From Vitrella brassicaformis (Eukaryota; Sar; Vitrellaceae): a stretch of 57,023 nt of DNA. A model generated the notes under the pieces. That model worked only from the letters and a program-made list of their open reading frames with translations, was not told where the DNA came from and made no database searches. The DNA is taken from contig CDMY01000272.1 of the NCBI GenBank assembly GCA_001179505.1, positions 83,590 through 140,612 of the forward strand. Reading direction: 5' to 3'. Positions 11,101 through 22,251 of this stretch are shown here, in pieces. Every line of letters starts with the position of its first letter. Within the stretch, counting starts at the first letter, position 1. Made by a program: the position numbers and the translations under genes.

Positions 11101-14066
11101 TCGTCATGGTCATCATCGGCCTCTATGAACGCCTGCACCACTTCCACCGCCGCCAACAAACCCCGACTTGCTGGACAACACACAGAGACAGAGGGAGAGA
11201 GACACACACGTCGTTCAACTGGTTACGTATGAGTAGCTGTGCCCCCATCTGTTTTGCCTACCTATGTTAGCTCTGATGCGCTGGAACGTCTCGGCCAGGT
11301 CGATGGCCGACGTGGGCGCACGGTACTCAACTGACGGACACACACATCGACATGAGAGCAGATGGCTCTGCAAGGATCACGCCCCCCATCGCCCACCCAC
11401 CCACCGGTCTCATGCATTGTGTCCTGGTGCCAGTGGTGCAGATCGACACGCTGCCGAGCCTGCGTGCCCGCAGCAGGACCTAACCACACACAGTGAGTCG
11501 GTGCAATGCATTGGTGTGTTCCGCGGCCAATCCCATTGATTGACCTCACTCACCGGCAGCCGGGTCGACTTTGAGTGCGCTGTCGAAGGCGATGGCCGGC
11601 TTGTCGAGGTCCCACACACGCGTCACCAACTCTATCATATCACCGTGCCTGACACACACACACACACACAGATCCATAATGAGACACAGGGTGTGTGTGT
11701 GTGGGTGGGTGTGTGGGTGTTACTTGTAGTAGTATCCGGCGATGAATTCGTTGTAGGCGATGAACTCCTCCCATGTCACCGTCTTGTTGACGTTGCGAGC
11801 GGCCGAACCGGTGCCACGCTGAACACATACACACAGAGACCATGATATCACGGCAATCGATGGGTGTGCAATCGTCTTACTCGGTAGTTGAGCACGCCCT
11901 GCAGCGACTCCACTGCAAACGTCACACACACACACGCATATTGTGTATGTGGGCTTATTGGGTCTCTCCGTATTGTATTGTGTGTATGGCTGTGTACCGA
12001 AGTCCTTGAGGGCCCTCTGCTCCACACCCTCCTGGCGATTCGCTGCCACCTGACCCCACACACACAACACACAACACACAACACACAACACACGAAATGG
12101 CATCTTTCCCTGCCAGGTATGTGCGTGTCGGTATGGCTATGTCAGGCCACCTGTGGGTGTCTGGCGGCATTGTACAGTCGTATGATGTCGTCCATCGGCA
12201 CAACCTTCTCGCCCTCAACCATCTCCTGAGGCACACACACACACACACAGACAACACAACCAAGAACACCACTTCTGCGAATCCGTGTGGCTGNNNNNNN
12301 NNNNNNNNNNNNNNNNNNNNNNNNNNNNNNNNNNNNNNNNNNNNNNNNNNNNNNNNNNNNNNNNNNNNNNNNNNNNNNNNNNNNNNNNNNNNNNNNNNNN
12401 NNNNNNNNNNNNNNNNNNNNNNNNNNNNNNNNNNNNNNNNNNNNNNNNNNNNNNNNNNNNNNNNNNNNNNNNNNNNNNNNNNNNNNNNNNNNNNNNNNNN
12501 NNNNNNNNNNNNNNNNNNNNNNNNNNNNNNNNNNNNNNNNNNNNNNNNNNNNNNNNNNNNNNNNNNNNNNNNNNNNNNNNNNNNNNNNNNNNNGGGGGGG
12601 GGGGGGGGGGGGGGGCAAGGCGGTTTTCCCTACAGTGAGGCGACGGAAGGCCTCGCGCACCACATCCCACACGGCCTTGCTCAGAGCAGCCTGCAGCCAA
12701 CCGATCCATCCATCCATCCATCCGTATGCGTGTGCACGCCCTCTGCCTGGCCCCCGGCCATCCTCCCAGCCACCCACCTTGAGCTCGGCGATGAGCAGGT
12801 CGTATGCGAAGGAGCCGCTGTGATGCGGGGCGCGGAAACGAGTGAACAGCTGCACATACAGAACCCACACACACGTCCGTCCTGCCTGTGTATGTGTCTG
12901 ATATGGTGTAGTTGTGTGCCAGTTTGGTGTCATCTGAGTCGATTTCGAGCCGTGCGACGGTGCCGCGGCGCAGGACCACCATCAGGTCTTGCAGCGATAT
13001 CATGCGGCTATCTGAACGACCCATACACCCACAGCAACGTACACACACACGCACACACACACTCCCTCCCCCCTCCCCCCTCCCACCCCCAGGCCCTGGG
13101 TGGGTGTGTGTGTTCTCACTTGCTACGTCATGGTCTGTGAACTCCAGGGCGAAACGCACCAACGCATACGGATCCTGAGGGACAGGACAGGAAACCGCAC
13201 ACAAGGATGCAGACACCCTTTCCTGTGTGTCATGTACCGCCCGTACCTACCGTATCGGCTATGTAGTCCTTCATCCTCTGCACCAGCTGGTCTGCCGCAG
13301 GGATGGAGGCCGTGTCCAGCTTGGCCTCCCCCACAGATGGGCCACCCGGCCTGCAAACAACGACACACGCAAGGACGCATCCTCTCAGGTCAGGTGTGTG
13401 CGTCGTGCAAGATATGTCGCATCCTCTCCCCACCACCCCACCCACCCCTGCAGTGTGGCGATCTTCCCCGTCTGCGCCAACTCGTCGCTGCCGCGGACCT
13501 TCCCACTGCAACCATGGAACCAACACGTACACCGACAAAGGAGTGCGTGGTCTGGTGATGCATCCGATGTGCGCGGGCAGTGCCTACTGTACCTGCAGAA
13601 TGCGACAGCGAAGTCGCGGTACGGCATGGCAGCGCTGACATCGCCCCCGGCATACCGACTGAAGATCTGCTGCATCACCTGCACAGACAGATGGCCATGG
13701 AACAAACCAAACCGCATAACATACCAGGCCTTCCCTGCGCCATCTCTCCCCTCTCCTCTCCTCTCCTCTCCTCTCCTCTCACACACATGGTCTGGCAGAT
13801 GTCCAGCGTACGGCTCCAGGCTCTTCTTGAACCTCGCGAAGTCGCACCGGCCAGTGTCCCCAAGATCATGGTACCTGGGGGCGATTGGAAGCCACATGAA
13901 GCTCATTTCCATCCATCTCCGTCCAGATCTCTCCGTTTCCCCGTGCCCTCGTCACCCACTTGAACAGTTTGCCGACGAATGCCGCGGGAGCGGCGGGGTT
14001 GGCCGCCCGCTGCACCAGTCGGCTGAGCAGCTCCTCCTCAACACGATTTAGGTCCTTCGCGTCCAT
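8186..14066 (-). CDS. Long EF-hand protein with calcyphosin-like modules (gap inside)
   Basis: About 28 exons on the minus strand encode at least 1,100 aa; a 300-N gap removes part of the middle. The start ATG (14064-14066) opens 'MDAKDLNRVEEELL'. Units resembling calcyphosin follow. Examples are an EF-hand-like 'LFKYHDLGDTGRCDFARFKK' (the intron falls after LFK), a unit with 'VPMDDIIRLYNAARHPQ' and 'TVTWEEFIAYNEF', and a second unit whose loop DDDHDDHIDMGE (about 11085-11120) is a canonical 12-residue EF loop spread over a splice. That second unit continues with 'ALFADTSIA', 'AFHALDRDE' and 'GADWIQYYSVVSALV'. A later loop, DADMDGHFHYGP (about 9260), keeps D1, D3 and D5 but lacks Glu at position 12. 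Other loops are degenerate, so only some should bind calcium. The tail has poly-Gln. Calcyphosins act in calcium signalling and cilia; a flagellar role is inference. Exon joins near the gap are uncertain. Confidence 0.65.
8871..8895. repeat. (GACAT)n pentanucleotide microsatellite
   Basis: Five tandem GACAT units lie in an intron of the EF-hand gene, next to a CA-rich run. Confidence 0.9.
12294..12593. other. Assembly gap of exactly 300 N
   Basis: 300 unknown bases are followed at once by a run of 22 G. The gap cuts the EF-hand gene just after the exon encoding 'SKAVWDVVREAFRRLT'. The second gap in the window is also exactly 300 N and is also followed by G, so the length is probably a placeholder. 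Confidence 0.95.
13750..13780. repeat. (CTCCT)n microsatellite
   Basis: A tandem CTCCT array lies in an early intron of the EF-hand gene. On the coding strand it is purine-rich (GGAGA). Confidence 0.85.
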
Positions 14067-14180
14067 TCTACGCCACGAGCCGGAGCCATGTAAATTTGTT
14101 TGGCGTTTCATTCTGACCCTGGCCGAATCGCGAACGATGAGATTTGTTTGAAGCGCTTTTTCTCGGGATCATCAAACATC
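14067..14180. promoter_or_regulatory. 114-bp divergent promoter region
   Basis: This is the shortest head-to-head interval in the window, between the start codons of the EF-hand gene (-) and the Nup98-like gene (+). It has AT-richer patches (around 14090-14105 and 14140-14165) but no repeat tract. Either the 5' UTRs are very short or both genes share core promoter elements. Confidence 0.5.
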
Positions 14181-17100
14181 ATGCTGCACACGTTTTCATA
14201 CCAGAGGCCTCCGCCACCCGCCCCCGTACCCGAATGGCCGCAGGTGAGAATAACACACACAGATCTCATGATGGCGGTGGCACACGTGGAGGATGCAACC
14301 ATCTCTCTCTCTCCTTTGCCTGGATCTCTCTCTTTTCCGTTCATTTCAGCGTCAGATCGGCCTCTCGTCCGGTAGCCATCCCACGCCGCCGCCCAATGCG
14401 CCGCAGCAGACGTCATCCACCGGCCAGATCCCAGATCCCACCGGTCAGCAGGGAGCCGGAGGCGGTCCCTTCCACCCCCGCATGCCCAACACGCACTCGG
14501 CGCTCTTCGGGCTCCGCCCTCCACGCCCACCAATGCCCGAGGGCGTGCGCCCACCCGTACCTGCGGCTCATGGCGGTGGTATGCAGACCTTCGCGAATTC
14601 GCAGTCGTGGCGTCCGCCGCGTCCTGTGATGGTCCCTCCGCCCGCATCGCATCGCATGGCGCCGCTTAGCGCCACCAAACTCGTCCCCCCGCCGGCAGTG
14701 CCCAACGCTCCACGCGTCGCATCCATCCCGCAGACCTTGTCCATGCTGCCGGGGGTGTTCCGACCACCCCCTGCTGCTGCTGGTGGGGTAGTTGGTCCTT
14801 TTGGCGTACCGGGCCGCCCTGGTGGCCCAGGAGGACGGTTCACGCCAATGCCTATCCAGGCAGGGGGAGGGGGAGGGGTGACGGCCACTGGCGGCGGCAT
14901 GACGGGTCAGGGAAAGGTGGGAGGTGAGGTAGTGAACGAGGTAGCCCGCTCGACGTCCGATCCGAACAAGGGCCCCCAGGGTCCGCAGGGTCAGCAGGGG
15001 GTCGGGGCGGTGCAGAGGGAGGGAGAGGGTGTGGTGGGCGGGAGAGAGGAGGGGATCTGTAGCGGTGTGGCCGGTGGGGTAGTGGGTCCGGCTGCTGGTG
15101 GTGGTGGTGTTGGGGGTATGGTGAGCACTTCGGTGCAGGAGGGGCGGCGACCCTTCTTCTACCCCACCACAGCTAACCCCCTGATCACGCCTGCCATGAT
15201 ACAGGTACCTACATGCGCACATGGGCCGGGCACACGGGAACGCATCACACACAGACACGTCCATCTGCATGGATCTGGGTGTGTTGGGTGTGTTGGGTGT
15301 GTTGTTGGTTCAGGCCCCTCTTCTCAAGTCGCATGCGTCACGTCCAGTGACCTCTCTGTCCCTCCAAGGGCAGCAGCTCACCACCGCCACCACACAGCAG
15401 CAGCACCAGCAGCAGCAGCAGCAGCCGCAGCAGCCACCCCCACAGCAGACACAAGACACTGCCACAGAGGACCACCATGCCACCACCGGCCCTCCCCACC
15501 TTCACCCGCACCCATGGCCGGAGGAGCCCGCCCTCTCCGTCCTGCCCAGTGACCCCCTGGCTAGAGAGGTGGAGAATCTCAAGACCGCCAAGTCGCTGGC
15601 AATGCAGAGCGAGAAATGGTCCAAACAACACCTACAGGGTGAGAAAGGACGCACACCACACGAGGGGGGCGAAAGAGGGAGGCCGGCCACTGGGGGCTCA
15701 TATATCTGTTTCTGCTCTCTCTTGTTGTCTGTGTCTTGTGTGTGGGGGTTCAGAGCGCAACTCTCAGTTGTTCCGAGACCGTCAGGTGCACGGCCCCCGA
15801 CGGACGGTAGCGGGCGGCGACGATCCCCTCATCCATGGAGGGGGGGCAGGCGGTAAACACGAGACGGGCGGCACCTTCCTCACCTCGTTCACCCAACACC
15901 ACCAGCAGCACCAGCAGCAGCCGCCCCCGTACACGGACGATTCGCCGTCCTTCCAGCCTCCACACCCACACCAGCAGCAGCAAGGCATGCAGCAGGGCAT
16001 GGCCTTCGCCCCGCCCCCCGTCGTCCCTCCCAGCCATCCGTACCAGCAGCAGCACCACCAGCCGCTGCTCACCTACACCAACGCCGAGACGCAGTACGAC
16101 CCACAGATGTACGGCACACTCGCCATGCAGGCGTCCACACACGCACCCCCACTCATCGAGAATAACTTCCCCGCACACGTGCCGGCCGGCTACCCATACG
16201 AGCAGCCCGTGCACGCGCCTCAGTACGAGCAGCAGATGGGCGAAGATGGAGAGATGGATGGAGGAGATGGGGCGGGAGGGGGCGGGGAGGGGCATGTGGT
16301 CAATGGCTTCGGCGTCGTAGATAGTGGTGCTGGTGTTGGTGGTGCTGGTGAGGCGCTGGCCAATGGGGTGCCGCTGGCACATGAGGGGGAGGGGATGGGC
16401 ATGGGCATGATGGGCATGGGGGAGGGGGAGAGTGTGGAGCAGAACGCCCTGTTGGTCATGGAATTCTGCAAAGATAAGGTGGGTGGGTGACCGAACACAT
16501 AAAAGGAGACCACACGGACACACTGCTCACATCGCTTTTCCTTCCTCTCTTTGTGTGTGTGTGTGTTGGATCCATCCATCCATCAGTTGTCGCGTAGCGT
16601 AGTGCAGGAGTTGCGTCAGATGAAGCAGCCCCCCGCTGCCTCGCGCATCGTCCTTGAGACCCTCGCCACCCTCCTCTCGGTCCCCCTCACCGACACACGC
16701 CCCCTCGCCGTCCGCAAAGTGCTCGCCCTCCCCAACCTGGCCGACAAGCTCCACACCTTCGACCTCAACAGCGTCAAGAAAAAGGACTACCAGGCCATCC
16801 GCAGGAACCTGGCCAGCCACGAGTGGGACGAGACGGCACTCGAGACCACCAAGTTCGTCTTCCTGGCGCTCTGGGTGCGCGCCGTTGCCATGCTCCTGCA
16901 GACGCGCAAACACATGGCCAGCCCCCCCGTGCAGACCACTCTGACCTTCGAGCGGGCCATACGAGAGGCGACCATCGCCAAACACCCACTCGGCGAAAGT
17001 CGTGAGCAATGCCACCGTAGTCGTAGCAAGGAGACGGAGGGGAGGGGAGAGGGGGCGGGGCAGAGGGGGTCGTCAGTGCGGGGGGCGGAGGCCACAGTGA

Positions 17101-17652
17101 CGAGTGGCGGTGGGAAGGTAGTGCTGAGTTTCGAGCCCGACCTTCGTGTGATGAGTGAGGATGAGAAGGGGGCGGTGATGGATTTGAAGATATCGCGCGA
17201 GGGAGTGGGCTCCATCCAGTTCCACGGCATCACCGACTGCAGAGGAATCGACTTCGACGAGGTCAGCACAGTACACCTACCCCACCCACTCCATCACACA
17301 ACGCACACACACACATCAATGCTCGTCTCATCTCTTTGTCTCTCTGTCTGTCTCTGTCTCTGTCTGTGTGTGTGGGCAGGTTGTTCGATTGGAGGTGGGT
17401 GAGGTGTTGGTGTACCCGAGCAACAGCAGCGTGCGCAAGCCCGAGGTGGGGCACGGCCTCAACAGGCCGGCGACGGTGACCATGTACCAGTGCTGGCCGC
17501 CCCCCACGCAGCACGAGGGCACGCTGTCCGACACGGCCGCCATGGAGCGGTACCGCCGGAAGATCCAGCTCATGACGGAGCGCAAGGACGCCACCTTCAT
17601 CGACTACTGCTGCCAGACAGGCGTGTGGAAATTCAGAGTCGAACACTTCTGA
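14181..17652 (+). CDS. Nup98-type C-terminal domain protein with a dynein-stalk-like segment
   Basis: Six exons encode about 970 aa: 14181-14243, 14350 to about 15204, about 15313-15638, about 15754-16479, about 16587-17261 and about 17379-17652. The N-terminal two thirds is low complexity (Pro, Gly, Gln, His), with a few scattered FG dipeptides but no GLFG array. About residues 658-770 read 'QELRQMKQPPAASRIVLETL', 'LADKLHTFDLNSVKKKDY' and 'LALWVRAVAML'. This matches the stalk/microtubule-binding region of dynein heavy chains (pattern 'PP..V..V', 'F...L..FD', 'WVRAM'). The end reads 'GVGSIQFHGITDCRGIDFDE', 'EVLVYPSNSS', 'PEVGHGLNRPATVTMYQCWP' and 'TGVWKFRVEHF', then stop. This is the Nup98 autoproteolytic/nuclear-pore-anchoring domain. 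The stop falls directly after HF, where Nup98 precursors are normally cleaved. Both domains lie partly in the same uninterrupted exon, so the join does not depend on splicing. Confidence 0.75.
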
Positions 17653-18185
17653 TACATACGATGATAGATAGCACAACAGGTACATGGAGAGGTACACACA
17701 GACACGAGGGAGGGAGGGAGGGAGGTTATCATGTCTTTCCCTCTCTCTGTGTGTGTGTGGCAGATCTTACCGGTGTTTAATTAGGACACGGGACGGGAGG
17801 AGTGTAGCCTTTGCATGCCTGCCTGAGGGATGCGTGGATGGGTGGGCGGGCGTGTGTGTGTGTGTGTGTGTGGAGTGATGCGGTGTCTCCACGACTTCTA
17901 GTGCAGTGCATGATTTGTCGGATGGCCGCTTTCTCGCACTTTTGCCCAGCGCATAGAAAGATAGCTTGACGGCTGGATGGATGGATGTGCACAGCGGTCT
18001 GTCCAAATCTCTCTCTGTGAAAGCCTTTCTTTTCTGCTGCCTGCGTGCCCGTCTGTTTGCGGCTCTCTCATCCGTGACGAGAGCCCAGACACACAGGCAT
18101 TCGGACGGCGAAAGGACCGCATTCTAGAGCGAGTGAGCCCAGTAGCTATGAGGGGGCCTTTCTTGCGATGATTGTATGGAGCAGG

Positions 18186-18414
18186 GAAGAGAGGGTCTTT
18201 CCATCCAACCATTCATCCATCCATCCCCTGCACACACCATCACACACAAGAGTGAGCGAGCGTGTATACGTGTGTGTGTGTTTGATGTGTGTGGTGGTGA
18301 GGTGTTTAAATGGACTGGGCGGCAGCCCCGCGCAAGTGCCCATCCGCCCGTCAGGGACCACTGGGCAGCCCTCACACACACACACACACACACACATCCA
18401 CACCTTCAGCCAGC
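18186..18414 (-). repeat. Composite element, copy A (central module inverted)
   Basis: On the minus strand the order is: GCTGGCTG and TGGATGT (18414-18394), a TG run, a central module (18370-18301), a CA-rich run, TCGCTCACTC (18259-18250) and GGAAAGACCCTCTCTTC (18202-18186). The same flank order is found on the plus strand at 20493-20767, but there the central module (AGTGCCCATCCGCC, CACTGGGCAGCC) is turned round. Confidence 0.65.
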
Positions 18415-20303
18415 ACCCCCAACCAGACTGACTGACTGACTTGTATGCCGTCTCGGCTCGTCTACTCGTCTTTTCACACCCCAACGCTCACACGCTCACA
18501 GACAGGTGTCAGATCAGGTCAGATCAGATCTCACACACTATTACTATAGGTTTTTGTCCGGGCCCTTCTCTCTTTCATGCGGGCAGGCTCTTCGATCTTC
18601 TGTGCAACTGTGAGAGAGGCCGGCCCATCCACTTCACGCTCCTGACGGGTTCCTTTCACAATTGTCACGACTCACTCGGCGTGTCGCTCTTTTTGCCGTC
18701 CCTCCCTGTCTCTATTTCCCTACCTTTCTACCACCAACCGACCGACCGACCGACAAAACACACTGACTACACCCACCCATCACATGCACCCACCCCTCTC
18801 ACACCCTACCTACCTATGGATCGATGGATCGGCCCCGATGGATGTCTATCTACTCTCCATGATATTATGTCTGCCCGTGACGACCCGACCCACTCACTAC
18901 AAAGGTAATAAGTAAGGTACTAGAGACGCACTGACGCGGTGTCGCCCGTCAGTACCCTGTGAACGTTGGCTGATATTGTGATGGTGGCCTGGCCTGCCTG
19001 TTCGACTGACTCGTCTGCACACACACAGGGAGAGAGAGAAAGCTATACGTGTACGGGCATCAAAGAGAGAGAGGTGGTGGGATGGGTGTGTTCTCTTTCC
19101 TCTTCGGGTGAATCTCGACGAATCGGTCTATTGTGCTCTATGCGACCGACACTCACATACACTCTATCTCACTAACTACGTCAGTACCTCTGGCCGATGC
19201 TACTCGCCGCTCGCCACACTGGCCCCCTACTCGTGATGGTGGACAATATTTGCCTGGATGATACTCTTTGTCTCTGTGAGGCTATGATTTTTCGCGCAAC
19301 AACAAGCCTCGAGGAACCGAATGAGCTGCCCGGCGGTAGGCATCATCCATCTCGGTGGTGCCTGCCTGCCGCCGAACGTCTTTCTATATCCGATACTTCT
19401 TCCAGTGTGCGGGCACGTACATACGACAGACAGACAGGAAAGATACTTACCTACCTACCTGCCTACTTCCTCGATGGTTTCTGAGAGGTCTCGGCGTCCA
19501 CACACACGGAGGCTTTCCATTGGATGTGACATGGTGAATGCAATGCTTCATGGCGCATGGCGACCATACGGTGTCGATATCATCCTTCATTCAGGTGTCG
19601 CCTGTGTCCCTCCCTCCCTCACTCCTGTTTTGAAGTGCATGTCTACCCCTCCCTCCCTCCCTCCGTCCCTCTGCATGCGACACATAATACTGCTGCGAAA
19701 GGAACCGATGTGTCTCGCCTGGTGTGTCTCTGACCGACCGACCCATCGATTGCCGTCCTCCTCCTACTATTACTTACTGTCTACGTGAGCTGATGTCAGG
19801 GGGGAGGGGGGAGAGAGAGGGAACAAGTCCAAGGGCCACACACGAGAATACGCGAGCGTAGCGAGTAGGGGCCATTTCTCCCGACGTTTAATCCTCTCGG
19901 TCCTGTTTTCCCTCGTGCGCTATCCCTCTTTCACACATCACACATCACACATCACACACACACACTCTATCAGAGTTTGGGGCTGGCTGCGTCCGTCCCT
20001 CACTCATCTGTCTGCATCATTCACTCACCCACTGGTCATTCGATGGATGGGCCCTTTCCTTCCCTTCCCCTCCGATCCCTCCTGCGTGGCTCTTCGTTCC
20101 TACTTTCTTATACCTGCCTACCTACCTTCTGTCGTCCGCACACTGTCTCTAAGACTGACGGTTCCTATGACCACTGCCGTCCGAGGGTGCTACCACTGGC
20201 CGACCGATATACCGATGATGGATGGATGGATGGAAGGATGGACAGACAGACAGACAGCACTCACGGCGGCAGACGAGCTGAGGGCTTAGAACACCCTCGC
20301 TCA

Positions 20304-20342
20304 ACCCGTGGGCACATCCATCCGATGGATGTGCCCACGGGT
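20304..20342. repeat. 39-bp perfect palindrome
   Basis: ACCCGTGGGCACATCCATC (20304-20322), one C, then its exact reverse complement (20324-20342). A 19-bp stem with a one-base centre favours cruciform formation in DNA. It lies 150 bp before composite element copy B. Confidence 0.95.
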
Positions 20343-20492
20343 CGGGGAGACCCGACGGCGCACACACAACACGCCACACACACACTGCCACATTGGATGG
20401 GATGATGACATACATTTGATGATATGCGGAACGGTTTTCTTGGCGCAATGACTGCGGACTGACGCGACTGGCTTGTTGCTAATACTACCTAC

Positions 20493-20767
20493 GCTGGCTG
20501 TGGATGTCGTGTGGTGTGTGGGGTGTGGTGGGGGCGGGGTGTTCAAAGGAAAGAGAGACCTTTTGACTGATATGTCTCTGTCTTCTTCCGAGTCCAGCGG
20601 CAGCCTCCTGAGTGCCCATCCGCCTCCCGTGAAGCACTGGGCAGCCGCCACACACGCGACACACACGCGCGCGCACACACGACACACACACACACATACA
20701 TGTACATGCCTCGCTCACTCGACCGCCGACTGACTCGATGGATGCTGGAAGGAAAGACCCTCTCTTC
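20493..20767 (+). repeat. Composite element, copy B
   Basis: The order on the plus strand is: GCTGGCTG-TGGATGT (20493-20507), a TG-rich run, a central module from GGTGTTCAAA (20539-20548) through CGGCAGCC (20598-20605), AGTGCCCATCCGCC (20611-20624) and CACTGGGCAGCC (20635-20646), a CA run, TCGCTCACTC (20711-20720), and GGAAAGACCCTCTCTTC (20751-20767). Relative to copy A the central module also carries about 40 extra bases (about 20549-20590). Confidence 0.65.
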
Positions 20768-21233
20768 GCTGCCGTGTGCTGTGCTGTGCTGTGTTGTGTT
20801 GTGTTGTGTGTGCGAGTGGATGCGTGTGAGTGAGTGGATGTGTGTGAGAGTGTGTGTGTGTGTGTGTGTAGGGGGTGGGTGGGGTGGGGTGGGGTGGCCT
20901 TTGGTTGGTGTCGTGCACATGTGTGTGTGAGAGTGTTTGTGAGGGGATGGATGGATGGATGGACTAAGTGCTGTCTGTGTGCGGGTGGGTGTGAAACTCA
21001 ATGTGGCCACAGAGCCTTTGAACACTGTTGTTGACAAAGACACAGTCAGTCCATGACAAGTAGACGGTGCGTTGACAAGCTCCTCTCCTCTCCTCTCACC
21101 GACACCAACAACACACAGCATTCGCCCACTCGCCCCCGCACACACGCACCACCCACACACATCGCACAGAGAGGGTAGTGGGCCAAGTTGACTGGCTAGG
21201 GCGCATGACGAGACATAAATACGCTCAGCATGC

Positions 21234-21258
21234 CACACCACACCACACCACACCACAC
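21234..21258. repeat. (ACACC)n microsatellite
   Basis: A tandem pentanucleotide in the gene-free region. Confidence 0.85.
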
Positions 21259-22251
21259 ACCCAGCAAGCGGGCCATCCATCCAGCCCATCCCATCCGCCA
21301 CGGAACAGTACAAGACCCACATTACATTACTAGTGACCGACCAGCTGCTTGCTGCTGCTGCGCAGTGACACACACACACATATATACACACACACACACA
21401 CACACAGATGGATGGCTGGTCTTCACGTGGCACGGTATGCTTCAGTCAGTGTGTGATGGTTGGATGGATGGATGGACGGGCGATGTGATGTGACCGGAAA
21501 AAAGCCTCGCTGGTTGAGTTGAGCAATCGATGATCGACACGCGACAGAAGAAGAATAAGAAGAAATGCATCACGACGGACGGCAAAGGCAGCAACAGGTG
21601 AGTGAATGGTGACTGGATAGATGGATGAGCCAAGAGAAAGCGAGAAAACCTGTCCTGTCGGGGTAGCTAGCTAGGCTGAAGCGTTGGTGGCTATCACAGA
21701 CTGGACAGGAGCAAAGAGGTGAGCGAGCCATACATTCCCCCTGGCCCGCTAACCGTTGCGTGTATGTGTCTCATACAAACAAACACGACAGACACGCAAG
21801 GGCGGGCAAACACCAAAAGGCTCAGATGCACTCGCACGCACCGCATGGGGGGAGGGGCTCTATGCTCTATGCTCTATCGATCCATCCATCCATCTGTCCT
21901 GTCTGTCTTTCTGTATGCCTGCGATTGATTCGAAGGAGAGAGCGAAGGAGTCGACACAAAGCCACAAGGCAGGCAGGCCCATGAGCCAGTGCCAGTGCCC
22001 AAAACCGACTCACTCACCTCGCCCACTCCCATCGATGACCCTCCCATTCACCCACCCACAGCATTCAGTGACGATGAGCCGGGCATGCTGCTAGCTACCT
22101 CGGTAGAGCAGCCCGCTCATCAAAAATAGCCAAGCAAGCGATCCTTCCACCCGTCCATCGACTCAAATCAAATCAACTTAGTGTCTGTCTCTCTGTCTGT
22201 CTGTCTCACTCATGGACCACCCATCCCGTGTCTGTTCCCAGATCTTTTCGA

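Larger units (their letters stand above)
17653..22251. other. 4.6-kb gene-free region
   Basis: No open frame here has a recognisable domain or exon-like composition. It is dense in CA/TG, GGAT, GTCT and CTCC repeats. It contains two copies of a composite element (18186-18414 and 20493-20767), a 39-bp palindrome (20304-20342) and an ACACC array (21234-21258). It could hold non-coding RNA genes or mobile-element remnants. Confidence 0.6.

Noticed and set aside
14350-16479. Calling the Nup98-like gene a GLFG nucleoporin
   Set aside because: Only a few scattered FG dipeptides; no GLFG array.
18441-18908. 155-codon open frame in the gene-free region
   Set aside because: Encodes repeat-derived His/Thr/Pro/Asp strings with no domain and no splice-linked partner exons.
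17653-22251. CRISPR-like or satellite array
   Set aside because: Repeats are simple microsatellites or two dispersed copies, without unique regular spacers; the genome is eukaryotic.
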